From contig NZ_RXFQ01000018.1 in the NCBI RefSeq assembly GCF_003951285.1, forward strand, positions 1-64,000: a stretch of 64,000 bases of DNA, written 5' to 3'. A model generated the notes under the pieces. It saw only the letters and a list, made by a program, of their open reading frames with translations, was not told the origin of the DNA and did no database searches. A program made the position numbers and the translations under genes. Shown in pieces: positions 17,807 through 26,134 of this stretch (position 1 is the stretch's first letter; each line of letters opens with the position of its first letter). This DNA is from Variovorax beijingensis. GTDB lineage: Bacteria; Pseudomonadota; Gammaproteobacteria; Burkholderiales; Burkholderiaceae_C.

Positions 17807-18628
17807 ATGAGATCTACCCCAGCTTCGAAGAAGACATCGGACGCGGTCCCGGCCCGCAAGACGGCGCGGCGCGCATCGGACGCGGCCTCGCCCGCCAAGG
17901 CGCCGGCCCCCGAGGTGGAGGCCAGCGCGCCGCAGCCGCCCTCCGGCGTGCTCGAGCGCGGCCTGTCGATCCTCGAATGCTTCACCGAAGACCGGCTGCG
18001 CATGAAGTTGCGCGAGCTGGCCGACTGCACGGGCCTGGACAAGGCCACGCTGCTGCGGCTGCTCGGCGTGCTGGTGCGCGCGCGCATGGTCCACCGCTTC
18101 GACGACGGCGCCTACGCGCCCGGCCCGGCGCTGCTGCACATGGGCATGCTCTACCGGCGCACCTTCGACATCGGCACGCGGCTGCAGCCGGTGCTGCAGG
18201 ACGTGATGCGGCAGACCGGCGAGACGGTGGCCTTCTACGTGCGCGACGGCGACGAGCGCGTCTGCCTCTACCGCGAGAACAGCAGCAACGAGGTGCGCCA
18301 CCATGTGGAAGTGGGCGCGCGGCTCAAGCTCTCGGCCGGCGGCTCGTCCTCGCACGTGCTGCGCTATTTCACGGGCGGCAGCACGCCGCATGCGGAGGCC
18401 ATTGCGCGCGACGGTTTCGCCATCACGCGCGAGGAGCGGGTGCCGCAGATCGCATCGGTGGCGGTGCCGGTGTTCGACAGCGACGGCGCCTTCCAGGGCG
18501 CGCTGGTGGTGATCGGCCTCGCACAGCGGCAGAGCGCCACGGCCCAGCGCAAGGCCGTGCAGGTGGCGCAGAAGGCGCTGGTGCAGCAGGGCTTCAGCAG
18601 CCGTCCGCCGCGCGACTGGCGCCGGTAG
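17807..18628 (+). CDS. IclR-family transcriptional regulator
   Basis: 273 residues. An Ala/Pro/Lys-rich leader of about 45 residues is followed by a winged helix (VLERGLSILECFTEDRLRMK, ELADCTGLDKATLLRLLGVL) and the IclR effector domain (RQTGETVAFYVRDGDERVCL, RLKLSAGGSSSHVL, SVAVPVFDSDGAFQGALVVI). The start at 17807 is the first Met of the family-like text; a start nearer the helix is possible. It is divergent from the five-gene dehydrogenase-lyase-sulfurtransferase unit and close to the persulfide-dioxygenase gene, so it is the likely local regulator responding to a pathway acid. Confidence 0.9.
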   Translation: MRSTPASKKTSDAVPARKTARRASDAASPAKAPAPEVEASAPQPPSGVLERGLSILECFTEDRLRMKLRELADCTGLDKATLLRLLGVLVRARMVHRFDDGAYAPGPALLHMGMLYRRTFDIGTRLQPVLQDVMRQTGETVAFYVRDGDERVCLYRENSSNEVRHHVEVGARLKLSAGGSSSHVLRYFTGGSTPHAEAIARDGFAITREERVPQIASVAVPVFDSDGAFQGALVVIGLAQRQSATAQRKAVQVAQKALVQQGFSSRPPRDWRR

Positions 18629-18649
18629 CGCGCGCAGGCCGGGGGCAAT

Positions 18650-19522
18650 TCACAGCCGGTCGACGGGAATCTTCAGGTAGGCGGTGCCGTTGGCATCGGG
18701 CGGCGGCATGCGGCCCGCGCGCATGTTGACCTGCACCGCCGGCAGCATCAGCGCCGGCAGCGCCAGCGTGGCGTCGCGCGCCTGGCGGCGTGCAACGAAG
18801 TCGGCCTCGGGCACGCCGTCGCGCACGTGGATGTTGCCCGCGCGCTGCGCGGCCACCGTGGTGCTGCAGGCGGCCTCGCGATCCGCGGGCGGGTAGTCGT
18901 GGCACAGGTACAGCATGGTCTCGGGCGGCAGGGCGAGCAGGCGGCGGATCGAATGGAACAGGGTGGGCGCATCGCCGCCCGGGAAGTCGCAGCGGGCGGT
19001 GCCCAGGTCGGGCATGAACAGGGTGTCGCCGACGAACACCGCGTCCGGGCCGCCCGCCGGGTCGGCGATGCGGTAGGCCAGGTCCGCCGGCGTGTGGCCG
19101 GGCACATGCAGCGCCTGCGCCTGCAGCCGGCCGATGGCGAAGGCCTCGCCATCGGCGAACAGCCGGTTGAACTGCGAACCGTCCACCGCCATGTCGCCTG
19201 CATTGAAGATGCCGCGGAATTCACGCTGCACGTCGGTGATGCCCGCACCGATCGCCAGCGTGCCGCCGAAGCGCTGCTGCAGCCAGGGCGCGCCGGACAG
19301 GTGGTCCGCATGCGCATGCGTCTCCAGCAGCCATTGCACCCGCAGGCCCTCGGCCTCGATGTGCGCGGCCACGGCCTCGGCCGGACGCGCATCGGTGCGG
19401 CCGGAACGCGCGTCGAAGCCCAGCACCGGGTCGACCACCGCGCAGACGCCGGCGCCGTCGTCGATCACATGGGAGAACGTGGCGGTGGCTGCATCGAAGA
19501 AGGAACGGATGGAAAGGCGCAT
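18650..19522 (-). CDS. Persulfide-dioxygenase-type metallo-beta-lactamase protein (ETHE1/BlhA-like)
   Basis: 290 residues. The metal motif THAHADHLSG (His69, His71, Asp73, His74) is followed by HVPGHTPADLAYR, VFVGDTLFMPDLGTARCDFP and LYLCHDYPP. The sequence DLGTARCDFPGGDA is characteristic of ETHE1/BlhA-type proteins, which use a single iron to oxidise glutathione persulfide to sulfite. Glyoxalase II is less likely. The start at 19522 has GAGGAG about ten bases upstream; an earlier Met would lack it. It is transcribed away from an MmgE/PrpD gene across an AT-rich promoter with operator-like repeats. It would remove the persulfide made by the sulfurtransferase in this cluster. Confidence 0.87.
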   Translation of the reverse strand: MRLSIRSFFDAATATFSHVIDDGAGVCAVVDPVLGFDARSGRTDARPAEAVAAHIEAEGLRVQWLLETHAHADHLSGAPWLQQRFGGTLAIGAGITDVQREFRGIFNAGDMAVDGSQFNRLFADGEAFAIGRLQAQALHVPGHTPADLAYRIADPAGGPDAVFVGDTLFMPDLGTARCDFPGGDAPTLFHSIRRLLALPPETMLYLCHDYPPADREAACSTTVAAQRAGNIHVRDGVPEADFVARRQARDATLALPALMLPAVQVNMRAGRMPPPDANGTAYLKIPVDRL

Positions 19523-19548
19523 CGGGCAAACTCCTCGCAAGTCGCGGT

Positions 19549-19586
19549 CATTTTATATAATGATATAAATTTCATTCAATAAAATG
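19549..19586. promoter_or_regulatory. Inverted repeat in divergent promoter, probable operator
   Basis: Arms CATTTTAT (19549-19556) and ATAAAATG (19579-19586) are a perfect 8-bp inverted repeat around an AT-rich centre. The centre includes ATTTCATTCA and TTCAATAAA, both also found in the IclR promoter near 17701-17730. Its right end lies nine bases before the GTG start of the MmgE/PrpD gene, so a bound protein would block that gene. Confidence 0.55.
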
Positions 19587-19594
19587 AGACTGCA

Positions 19595-20995
19595 GTGAGC
19601 TCGACGCCTGTTTCCGCGACCTTGCCCGAATCCACGCTGGTGGCGCATCTGTTCCATCAGGCAGCGCAGCCACTGACGGCCGCCACGCGCGCACGGCTCG
19701 CGCAGGCGCTGCTGGACTGGTTCACGGCCGGCTGGTCGGCCAAGGACGTGCCCGCGGCTGGCGTGCTGCGCGAGCTGGGACAGGCGTTGATGCCAGGTGC
19801 GGGCGAGGCGGCGCTGTTCGGTGGCAGATCTTCACGCACCACGCCGCTGGCAGCCGGCTTCGCCAATGCAGGCATCGCGCATCTTCGCGAGATCGACGAC
19901 GCGCACCGCGCGGCGATGCTGCATCCGGGCGTGGTCGCCATCACGCCGGTGCTCGCACTGGCGTCCTCATGCGGGCTGACGCGCGAACGCGCCGCGCGCG
20001 CCATCGTGGCCGGCTACGAAGTCGCGCTGCGCCTGGGCGAAGCGCTGGGCGCGCGCCACGCGGGCCTGTTCCACGCCACCGCCACGGCCGGGGCCGTGGG
20101 CGCGGCCGCCGCGGCCGGCATGGCGCTGGGGCTCGATGCGCCGCGGCTGCACCATGCGCTGGGCATCGCCGCGACGCAGGCGGCCGGCCTCTGGCAGCTG
20201 GTGGACGATGACGCGCACGAATCCAAGTCGCTGCATCCCGCGTTCGCGGTGCGCAACGGCATGACGGCAGCGTTTGCCGCGCGTGCCGGCCTGCCCGGGG
20301 CGCGCGCCTTCTTCACCGGACAGCGCGGCATGTACGCCGCGCTGGCCGGCGACGGACCATCGGCCGCGCTCGATGGCGCGCTGGAGGCGCCTGAGCGGCT
20401 GCACACCACCACCATCAAGGCCTGGCCGGCCTGCGCGATGCTGTTCACGCCGCTCGATGCGACATGCGCATTGATCGAGGAACACCGCATCGGCGCCGCC
20501 GACGTGCAGGCGATGGAGATCGAGATCTTCCCGCATGCGCTCAAGATCGCGGGCGTGCAGTGGCCCGCCAAGCCGGCCGAGGCCAGCTTCTGCCTGCGCT
20601 ACGTGCTCGCGGTGCTGCTGGAGAAGGGCGGCGTGCTCGACATCGCCGACACCGAGGCACCCGATCTCGGCAACCCGCGCCTGCGCGCCCTGGCCGCACG
20701 CATGCAGGTGCTGCCGAACGAGGAGTTCCAGCAAGCCTTCCCGCAGCGCCGCCCGAGCCGCGTGACCATCAGGCTGCGCGATGGAAGGCAGATCAGCGCC
20801 TACCGCGATCTGCGCCGCGGCGACCCCGAGGACCCGTACACCTGGCAAGGCTTGCAACAGCGCATGCGCACCTTCGTGCCCGCCATGGACCATGCGCAGG
20901 CTGCCTTACTGGCCACGTGGTGCGAGGGATTCACGGATGCGGCGCAGGATGCATTGCCCTGCGCGCCGGCCGGTGGGTTGTTCGGTGCGACCTAG
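19595..20995 (+). CDS. MmgE/PrpD-family protein
   Basis: 466 residues with a GTG start. The family is recognised by HLREIDDAHRAAMLHPG, VAGYEVALRLGEALGARHAG, FHATATAGAVGAAAAAGMAL, the HESKSLHPAFAVRNG region and SFCLRYVLAVLLEKG. Members include 2-methylcitrate dehydratase, cis-aconitate decarboxylase and iminodisuccinate epimerase, so the reaction is a proton abstraction next to a carboxylate. The last example matters here, because iminodisuccinate degradation pairs such an epimerase with a fumarate-forming lyase, and a lyase gene is in the same cluster. The only alternative ATG nearby (19584) runs into a stop. A strong terminator follows the gene. Confidence 0.88.
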   Translation: MSSTPVSATLPESTLVAHLFHQAAQPLTAATRARLAQALLDWFTAGWSAKDVPAAGVLRELGQALMPGAGEAALFGGRSSRTTPLAAGFANAGIAHLREIDDAHRAAMLHPGVVAITPVLALASSCGLTRERAARAIVAGYEVALRLGEALGARHAGLFHATATAGAVGAAAAAGMALGLDAPRLHHALGIAATQAAGLWQLVDDDAHESKSLHPAFAVRNGMTAAFAARAGLPGARAFFTGQRGMYAALAGDGPSAALDGALEAPERLHTTTIKAWPACAMLFTPLDATCALIEEHRIGAADVQAMEIEIFPHALKIAGVQWPAKPAEASFCLRYVLAVLLEKGGVLDIADTEAPDLGNPRLRALAARMQVLPNEEFQQAFPQRRPSRVTIRLRDGRQISAYRDLRRGDPEDPYTWQGLQQRMRTFVPAMDHAQAALLATWCEGFTDAAQDALPCAPAGGLFGAT

Positions 20996-21022
20996 CGTTG
21001 CCCTGGTCAAAACAACCTTTGG

Positions 21023-21048
21023 GGCGCTTCCTTCGAAGCGCCTTTTTT
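21023..21048 (+). terminator. Rho-independent terminator after the MmgE/PrpD gene
   Basis: Stem GGCGCTTC / GAAGCGCC with a four-base loop (CTTC) is followed directly by six T. It begins 27 bases after the stop codon and is the clearest intrinsic terminator in the window. Confidence 0.93.
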
Positions 21049-21271
21049 GGTCAAAGAGGACTGCGGGACAAGAATCCCCGCTCATGACGGAAGCACGAGC
21101 GCGCCGCGGTTCTCATCCAGAAGCGACCTCATCGGCATCGCCTTCGGCCCGACACGGATCGTGTGACCTCGTTCGGGCCGTCGTGCCGTAGATGACGGGG
21201 CTTCTTTGCGCCTCCGTTTTCCGGGTGAGAGAGTTCGCGTCGACGAGACCGTCGGCCGCCCGTTTCACCTC

Positions 21272-21454
21272 TCAGGACCGCCTGGTGAGGAATTCCCGCA
21301 CCCTCTCTGCCTGATCGCCCACGACAGCGACCGCATTTCGCAGTTCTTGCTCGCTCACACCGAGCGCGTGGGTCCAGTCTTTGACCTCCCGCGCCTCATT
21401 GAGGTTGATGCGACCGCGGCCCTGGACGCTCACATTGGTCTTGTCGTCCGCCAT
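21272..21454 (-). CDS. Small DUF3606-family protein
   Basis: About 60 residues beginning MADDKTNV, with RINLNEAREVKDWTHALGVS and a following helix (EQELRNAVAVVGDQAERVRE). This is the DUF3606 pattern: a short, charged helical protein, frequent in Burkholderiales, with no known function. The Met at 21454 matches the usual family start; the frame is open upstream to a Met at 21556, which would add a leader (MERPITRLQLIQELSAEE) of unclear value. It stands alone in a gene-poor region. Confidence 0.75.
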   Translation of the reverse strand: MADDKTNVSVQGRGRINLNEAREVKDWTHALGVSEQELRNAVAVVGDQAERVREFLTRRS

Positions 21455-21810
21455 GTTGTCTTGTTCCTTGAGCCAATCTGCGGGATCGGGCTGCCAGCGC
21501 CGCTCCTCGGCGGACAACTCCTGAATCAACTGCAACCGGGTAATTGGCCGTTCCATGCAGGCAATTGGCGCATCTTGCTGACAGCCTCCTTGTAGGAAGG
21601 TGGGATGCTTGGTGACGATCACTCACCTACAAGACATGGCGCCCGGAGGACTGAAGCCAGCGAATGCAGACGGGGCGTCGCGTCCAGCTTCACTTTGTGC
21701 TGAAGTTTCCTCGACCTCCCCAGCCCCAAGCACCTATAGTGATCGCCGAGCCTCCGAAGCACGAGCTGCTGGCCTGTCCTGCCGCTTTCGTGCCTGACCC
21801 AGGAGGTTTT
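21455..21810. other. Gene-poor stretch
   Basis: Apart from the possible N-terminal extension of the DUF3606 gene on the minus strand, I see no supported gene. The stretch is less GC-rich than its surroundings and should hold the DUF3606 promoter. It leads into a chimaeric fragment that still has a good ribosome binding site. Confidence 0.5.
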
Positions 21811-21944
21811 ATGCACCGATTCCTTCTCAACAATCGCGACGAACTGATCGCGAGGTGCAAGGCGAAAGTCGCATTCCCGCAAGCCAGGCCACGGTAGTGC
21901 CCGGCACCTACGCCGACGCTATCGTCGTGACCGTCACCTTCTGA
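21811..21944 (+). pseudogene. Chimaeric remnant: regulator-like N-terminus joined to a spore-coat-U-type C-terminus
   Basis: AGGAGG at 21801-21806 precedes an ATG that encodes MHRFLLNNRDELIARCKAKV and stops at 21897. That text looks like the first helix of a sensor/RsbR-like family whose members continue into a much longer protein. One frame over, the sequence then reads IPASQATVVPGTYADAIVVT and VTF before a stop at 21944, the typical last strand of secreted spore-coat-U (SCPU) pilus-like proteins. The join, near 21870, has no intervening core of either protein, so this is a deletion scar between two lost genes. Confidence 0.6.
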
Positions 21945-22119
21945 GTGGGACCTTTGGCCTGGCACGGACCGCGTGAACTTCGTTCGGCGCCGGTTCGCGG
22001 CGTAGTGCGGGTGCTGCCGTGAAGAATAGCGCCATAGCGCCGCGGCTTCCCGGGTCTGAGCTACCTGGCTTGATCTTGCTCAAGCACCTGCCGCTCCATC
22101 GGTGCATCCTCTTGCCTGC

Positions 22120-23841
22120 ATGCCCAGACCCGTTCCGCACCTCTTCCGCAACGACCCTGCCGCGCTGCCTTCGGACGAGCGCGCCGAATCCTTTGCGGCC
22201 ACCGTGTCGACCTTGGCACCCGCTGCCAGGATCGAGCAGCTCAACCGCGAGTGCTTCTGTCTCAGCCTCGACCGGGACGCGCTCGCACGCGCACTCGACG
22301 CCGAGCTGGGGCAGCCGGGCCTGTCCGAGCTGGTGCGCGAACGCTGCCCGTTCATGTTCGCGGCCCAGCCGGTGTTCGTTGCCGCGCCGCGGATACGGCG
22401 CATGGCGCAGGTGGTGCGGGCCGTCGAGTCGGTGGTGGCGCTGCCGGCCTACCGCGAGCAGACGCTGGCCGCTGCTCCCGCGATTGCCCGCCTGGGCAAC
22501 ACAGGCCCGCGCGGCGTGTTCTTCGGCTACGACTTCCATCTCGAGCAGGACCGCCTCGGCCTTATCGAGATCAACACCAACGCCGGCGGAGCCATGCTCA
22601 ACGCGGTGCTGGCGCGCGCCCAGCGCGCCTGCTGCGAGGCGATGGATTCGATGGCGCCCACGCAGGCCGGTGCGGACGCCTTCGAGCAGCGCATCGTCGA
22701 CATGTTCCGCCGGGAATGGCGGCTTGCGGGCCGCTCGCGGCCGCTGGCCAGCATCGCCATCGTGGACACGGCGCCGCCGGAGCAATACCTCTACGCGGAG
22801 TTCCTGCTGTTCCAGCAGCTCTTCGAGCGGCACGGCCTGCGCGCCGTCATTGCCGACCCGTCGGCCCTCGAATGGCGAAACGGTGCGCTATGGCATGGCG
22901 ACGTGGCCATCGACCTGGTCTACAACCGCCTGACAGACTTCTATCTCGAGCAGCCGGAAAGCGCCGCCCTGCGCGAGGCGTACGTGCATCAGGGCGTCGT
23001 GCTGACGCCGCATCCGCAAGCCCATGCGCTGTACGCCGACAAGCGACAACTGGCCCTCTTCAGTGATGGCGTGCGGCTGCAGGCGCTGGGTGTGCCCGAA
23101 GCCACCCGGCAGGTGCTGCTGGACGCGGTTCCGCACACCGAGGTCGTGAATGCGGCCGATGCCGAGCGCCTGTGGGCCGCACGCCGCGGGCTTTTCTTCA
23201 AGCCCGTCGCCGGCTTTGGCGGCCGCGCCGCCTACCGCGGCGACAAGCTCACGCGGCGGGTGTGGCAGGAGATCCTCGCTGGCGACTACGTGGCGCAGGC
23301 CATCGTGCCGCCGGGCGAACGCCTGATCGACGGGGACGCCGCCCATGCCATGAAGTTCGACCTGCGCGCCTACGCTTACGACGGCGATGCGCAGTGGGTG
23401 GCGGCGCGCATGTACCAGGGGCAGACCACCAACTTCCGCACGCCCGGTGGTGGCTTCGCGCCGGTGTACAGCACGGTCGATGCGTCGGGCCGCGCACTGC
23501 GCCATGCGGCTGGCGACCATGCCTCGTATGTGTTCCTGCTCGACGAGGCCGGCGGCGTGCACGCGGTCCCGCATGCGCTGTACGTGGCGCTCGCGCGGCG
23601 CGAAGCCGCGGCGCCCGCATGGGCCGGCCAGAAGCTGCGCCTGGCCGACTGGTACGTGCGGCTGAAGGACGGCGAGCCCGACGTCATCGTCAACGAGACC
23701 TATGGCCTGGCCCATGTCGACGCGCACGGCCACATCGAGTCGGTGGGCGCCCCCGCCGATGCCGGCTGGCCGACGGTGGAGGAACGGGAACGCATGCATG
23801 CCATGCTTTTCGAGGCGGCCGAGGCGCTGCGCGATGCGTGA
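22120..23841 (+). CDS. ATP-grasp-like protein of unknown substrate
   Basis: About 573 residues; a start at 22102 (six residues longer) is equally possible because neither has a clear ribosome binding site. The N-terminal half has GVFFGYDFHLEQDRLGLIEI followed by NTNAGGAML, and the C-terminal half has GLFFKPVAGFGGRAAY, DYVAQAIVPPGERL, MKFDLRAYAYDG and NETYGLAHVD. A lysine in a Gly-rich loop plus DLRAYAYDG and a terminal Asn/Glu metal site is the ATP-grasp arrangement. Such enzymes join a carboxylate to an amine or thiol. The end overlaps the start of the phospholipase-D gene by eight bases, so the two are coupled. The exact family is not recognised. Confidence 0.7.
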   Translation: MPRPVPHLFRNDPAALPSDERAESFAATVSTLAPAARIEQLNRECFCLSLDRDALARALDAELGQPGLSELVRERCPFMFAAQPVFVAAPRIRRMAQVVRAVESVVALPAYREQTLAAAPAIARLGNTGPRGVFFGYDFHLEQDRLGLIEINTNAGGAMLNAVLARAQRACCEAMDSMAPTQAGADAFEQRIVDMFRREWRLAGRSRPLASIAIVDTAPPEQYLYAEFLLFQQLFERHGLRAVIADPSALEWRNGALWHGDVAIDLVYNRLTDFYLEQPESAALREAYVHQGVVLTPHPQAHALYADKRQLALFSDGVRLQALGVPEATRQVLLDAVPHTEVVNAADAERLWAARRGLFFKPVAGFGGRAAYRGDKLTRRVWQEILAGDYVAQAIVPPGERLIDGDAAHAMKFDLRAYAYDGDAQWVAARMYQGQTTNFRTPGGGFAPVYSTVDASGRALRHAAGDHASYVFLLDEAGGVHAVPHALYVALARREAAAPAWAGQKLRLADWYVRLKDGEPDVIVNETYGLAHVDAHGHIESVGAPADAGWPTVEERERMHAMLFEAAEALRDA

Positions 23842-25444
23842 CCGGCCCGATCTTTCGCCGGCCCGCACCGAACGCCGCTGCAGCGGGATGGTTGGCCGAT
23901 GCATGCTCGCCGTGGCCGCGGCGCTGCTCGCTGCCTGTACGTCGCTTGCTCTCGACGTGCCGCGCGTGCCGTCCCATGCGTTCGACCAGCCCCTGCTGAC
24001 ATCGCTTGGCCGCACCTACTTCCCGCAACTCGCGTCGGCACCGGGCCAATCGGGGTTTCATCTGCTGGTCTCCGGACCGGAAGCGTTTGCTGCCCGCGGC
24101 GCTCTCGCCGAAGCGGCGGAGCGAAGCCTCGACCTGCAGTACTACAGCGTCGCCGACGATTCGACGGCGACCCTTTTGCTGGACGGCGCGATACGGGCCG
24201 CGCAGCGGGGCGTTCGCGTGCGGCTGCTGGTGGACGACCTGAATGTGGGCGATCGCGAATCTCGCCTGGCCATCCTCGCTGCCCATCCGAACATGGAGGT
24301 GAGGTTGTTCAACCCGTTCTCGCAGCGCGGCAGTTTCGGCCTGGCGCAGGTGCTCGAACTGCTCGGCGACGGCGAGCGCCTGAATCGGCGAATGCACAAC
24401 AAGCTGTGGATCGCCGACGGCGCCGTGGCCGTGATGGGTGGCCGCAACCTGGGCAATGCCTATTTCAATGTGTCCCAGGAGCGCGACTTTGCCGATCTCG
24501 ACGTGCTGGCCGCCGGTCCCGTGGTGGCCGACGTGTCACGCAGCTTCGACCGGTACTGGAACAGCCGCGGGGCGGTGCCGATTGCTGCGATCGCCGGCCC
24601 TGCGCCGTCCCCGGCGGAGCTTCGGCAGGCGCGGGCCGGCATCGCCGCGCAGGCTGCGGATTTCCGGGAGAGCGGCTATGTGCGCTCGCTGCGCAAGACA
24701 GCATTCGGGGCCCTTGTTCGCACCGGGCAGGTGCCGCTGGTCGTCGCACCCGCCGAGGCCCTGTCCGACGTGCCTGTGGATCCGTTCGCCGGTTCGCTCG
24801 AGACCACCAGCGCGATCTTCCCGGTGCTGCGAAAGGCGGTCGAAAAAGCCAGGCATGAAGTGATTCTGGTGTCGCCCTATCTGGTTCCGGGTGCAACCGG
24901 CGTGCAGGTGCTTTGCGCTCTGGCCCGCCGCGGCGTGCGAGTGCGGATCCTCACCAACTCACTGGCCTCGACCGATGTGCCGGTGGTGCATGCCGGATAC
25001 GCGCGCTATCGCCCGCAGATGCTTGCATGCGGCGTGGCACTGTATGAGCTGCGGCCTGGCGGACCCGGCGCCAGGAGCCCGCGCCTGGGGCTGTCGTCGG
25101 GCGCCAGCCTTCATGCCAAGGCCGTCGTCGTCGATGGCGAGGCGGTGTTCATCGGGTCGATGAACCTCGATCCGCGCTCCAGCAAGATCAACACCGAGGT
25201 GGCGCTGCGGATCGAGAGCCAGGAGCTCGGGCGGCAGCTGACCGTGCTGTTCGGCGAGGCCACCACGCTCGACCAGGTCTTCGAGGTCGAACTCGACGAG
25301 CCCGGCAACGCCGCTTCGTCGCTGCATTGGCAGTCCCTGGAAGACGATCGGCCGGTGCGCTATTCGAGCGACCCGCTCGCGAGCGCATGGCGCGTCTGGA
25401 TGGCCCGCTTTCTGGGGGAACTGGCGCCGGAAGCGCTGCTGTAG
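23834..25444 (+). CDS. Phospholipase-D-family lipoprotein, ClsC-type cardiolipin synthase
   Basis: 536 residues with two HKD motifs, HNKLWIADGAVAVMGGRN and HAKAVVVDGEAVFIGSMN, each followed by the Asn/Gly pattern of phosphatidyltransferases. The N-terminus has a lipoprotein signal ending in LLAAC, unlike E. coli ClsC, so it is predicted to be membrane-anchored in the periplasm. ClsC-type enzymes make cardiolipin from phosphatidylglycerol plus phosphatidylethanolamine; other phosphatidyl transfers are possible. The start at 23834 overlaps the end of the ATP-grasp-like gene, and E. coli clsC is likewise coupled to an unrelated partner gene. It may therefore act on a product of the upstream enzyme. 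Confidence 0.85.
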   Translation: MRDRPDLSPARTERRCSGMVGRCMLAVAAALLAACTSLALDVPRVPSHAFDQPLLTSLGRTYFPQLASAPGQSGFHLLVSGPEAFAARGALAEAAERSLDLQYYSVADDSTATLLLDGAIRAAQRGVRVRLLVDDLNVGDRESRLAILAAHPNMEVRLFNPFSQRGSFGLAQVLELLGDGERLNRRMHNKLWIADGAVAVMGGRNLGNAYFNVSQERDFADLDVLAAGPVVADVSRSFDRYWNSRGAVPIAAIAGPAPSPAELRQARAGIAAQAADFRESGYVRSLRKTAFGALVRTGQVPLVVAPAEALSDVPVDPFAGSLETTSAIFPVLRKAVEKARHEVILVSPYLVPGATGVQVLCALARRGVRVRILTNSLASTDVPVVHAGYARYRPQMLACGVALYELRPGGPGARSPRLGLSSGASLHAKAVVVDGEAVFIGSMNLDPRSSKINTEVALRIESQELGRQLTVLFGEATTLDQVFEVELDEPGNAASSLHWQSLEDDRPVRYSSDPLASAWRVWMARFLGELAPEALL

Positions 25445-25468
25445 CGTGCCCCTGCCGGTGGATCGACC

Positions 25469-26134
25469 TCAGTGTCCGCTGGCTTGGCGTGCGTGCGAAG
25501 CCTTGAACAGATTCGGGACGAACCGAGGCGTGGCCTTCGCGTATTCGCGCCAGGCCTCGCCGAAGGCCTGCTCGGAATCATGCTCCTCCGAGATGGCCAA
25601 CCGCACGTACATCACCAACAGCACGGGGAACATTCCGAGCGTCAGCATCGTGGGCCACTGAAGGAGGAAACCGAACATGATGGCCACGAAGCCGATGTAC
25701 TGGGGATGTCGAACCAGCCGGTAGGGGCCTGCCTTGGCCAGTTCGTGCCGTCGCTGGGCGTGGTACAGCACGTGCCACGCCTTGGACAGCAGCATGAACC
25801 CGGCAAAGATGAAGACGAAGCTCAGGATGTGCAGCGCGCCGAAGTGCGGATTGCCATGCCGGCCCGTGACGAGCCACCACAGATGGCCGGTGTCGTGCTC
25901 GAGCAGGTTGACGCCCGGAAACTTCGTGCCGAGCCAGCCGGAGAGCAGGTAGATGGTCAGCGGGAAGCCGTACATCTCCGCGAACAGGGCCACGATGAAG
26001 GCGCCGTACGCACCGAAGCTGCGCCAGTCCCGCAGGTTCGCCGGTTTGAAGAAGCTGTATGCGAACCCCACGAAGATGACGGAGTTCAGGAGCACCAGGC
26101 CCCAGAGGCCGTAGTCACTCGGCGCGCCGCTCAT
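25469..26134 (-). CDS. ICMT/PEMT-like membrane methyltransferase
   Basis: 221 residues, largely hydrophobic, with about five membrane segments. The C-terminal HELAKAGPYRLVRHPQYIGF, then SEEHDSEQAFGEAWREYAKA and TPRFVPNLF, is the conserved cofactor-binding end of the isoprenylcysteine-carboxyl-methyltransferase / phospholipid-methyltransferase superfamily. The bacterial substrates of this subgroup are unknown. The start at 26134 overlaps the end of the DUF2933 gene by 20 bases, so they are coupled. Confidence 0.85.
   Translation of the reverse strand: MSGAPSDYGLWGLVLLNSVIFVGFAYSFFKPANLRDWRSFGAYGAFIVALFAEMYGFPLTIYLLSGWLGTKFPGVNLLEHDTGHLWWLVTGRHGNPHFGALHILSFVFIFAGFMLLSKAWHVLYHAQRRHELAKAGPYRLVRHPQYIGFVAIMFGFLLQWPTMLTLGMFPVLLVMYVRLAISEEHDSEQAFGEAWREYAKATPRFVPNLFKASHARQASGH

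Noticed and set aside
21146..21179. Hairpin GGCCCGA/TCGGGCC, with a degenerate similar stretch near 21955-22010
   Set aside because: No T-run follows, so it is not an intrinsic terminator, and the similarity between the two stretches is too weak to call a repeat family.
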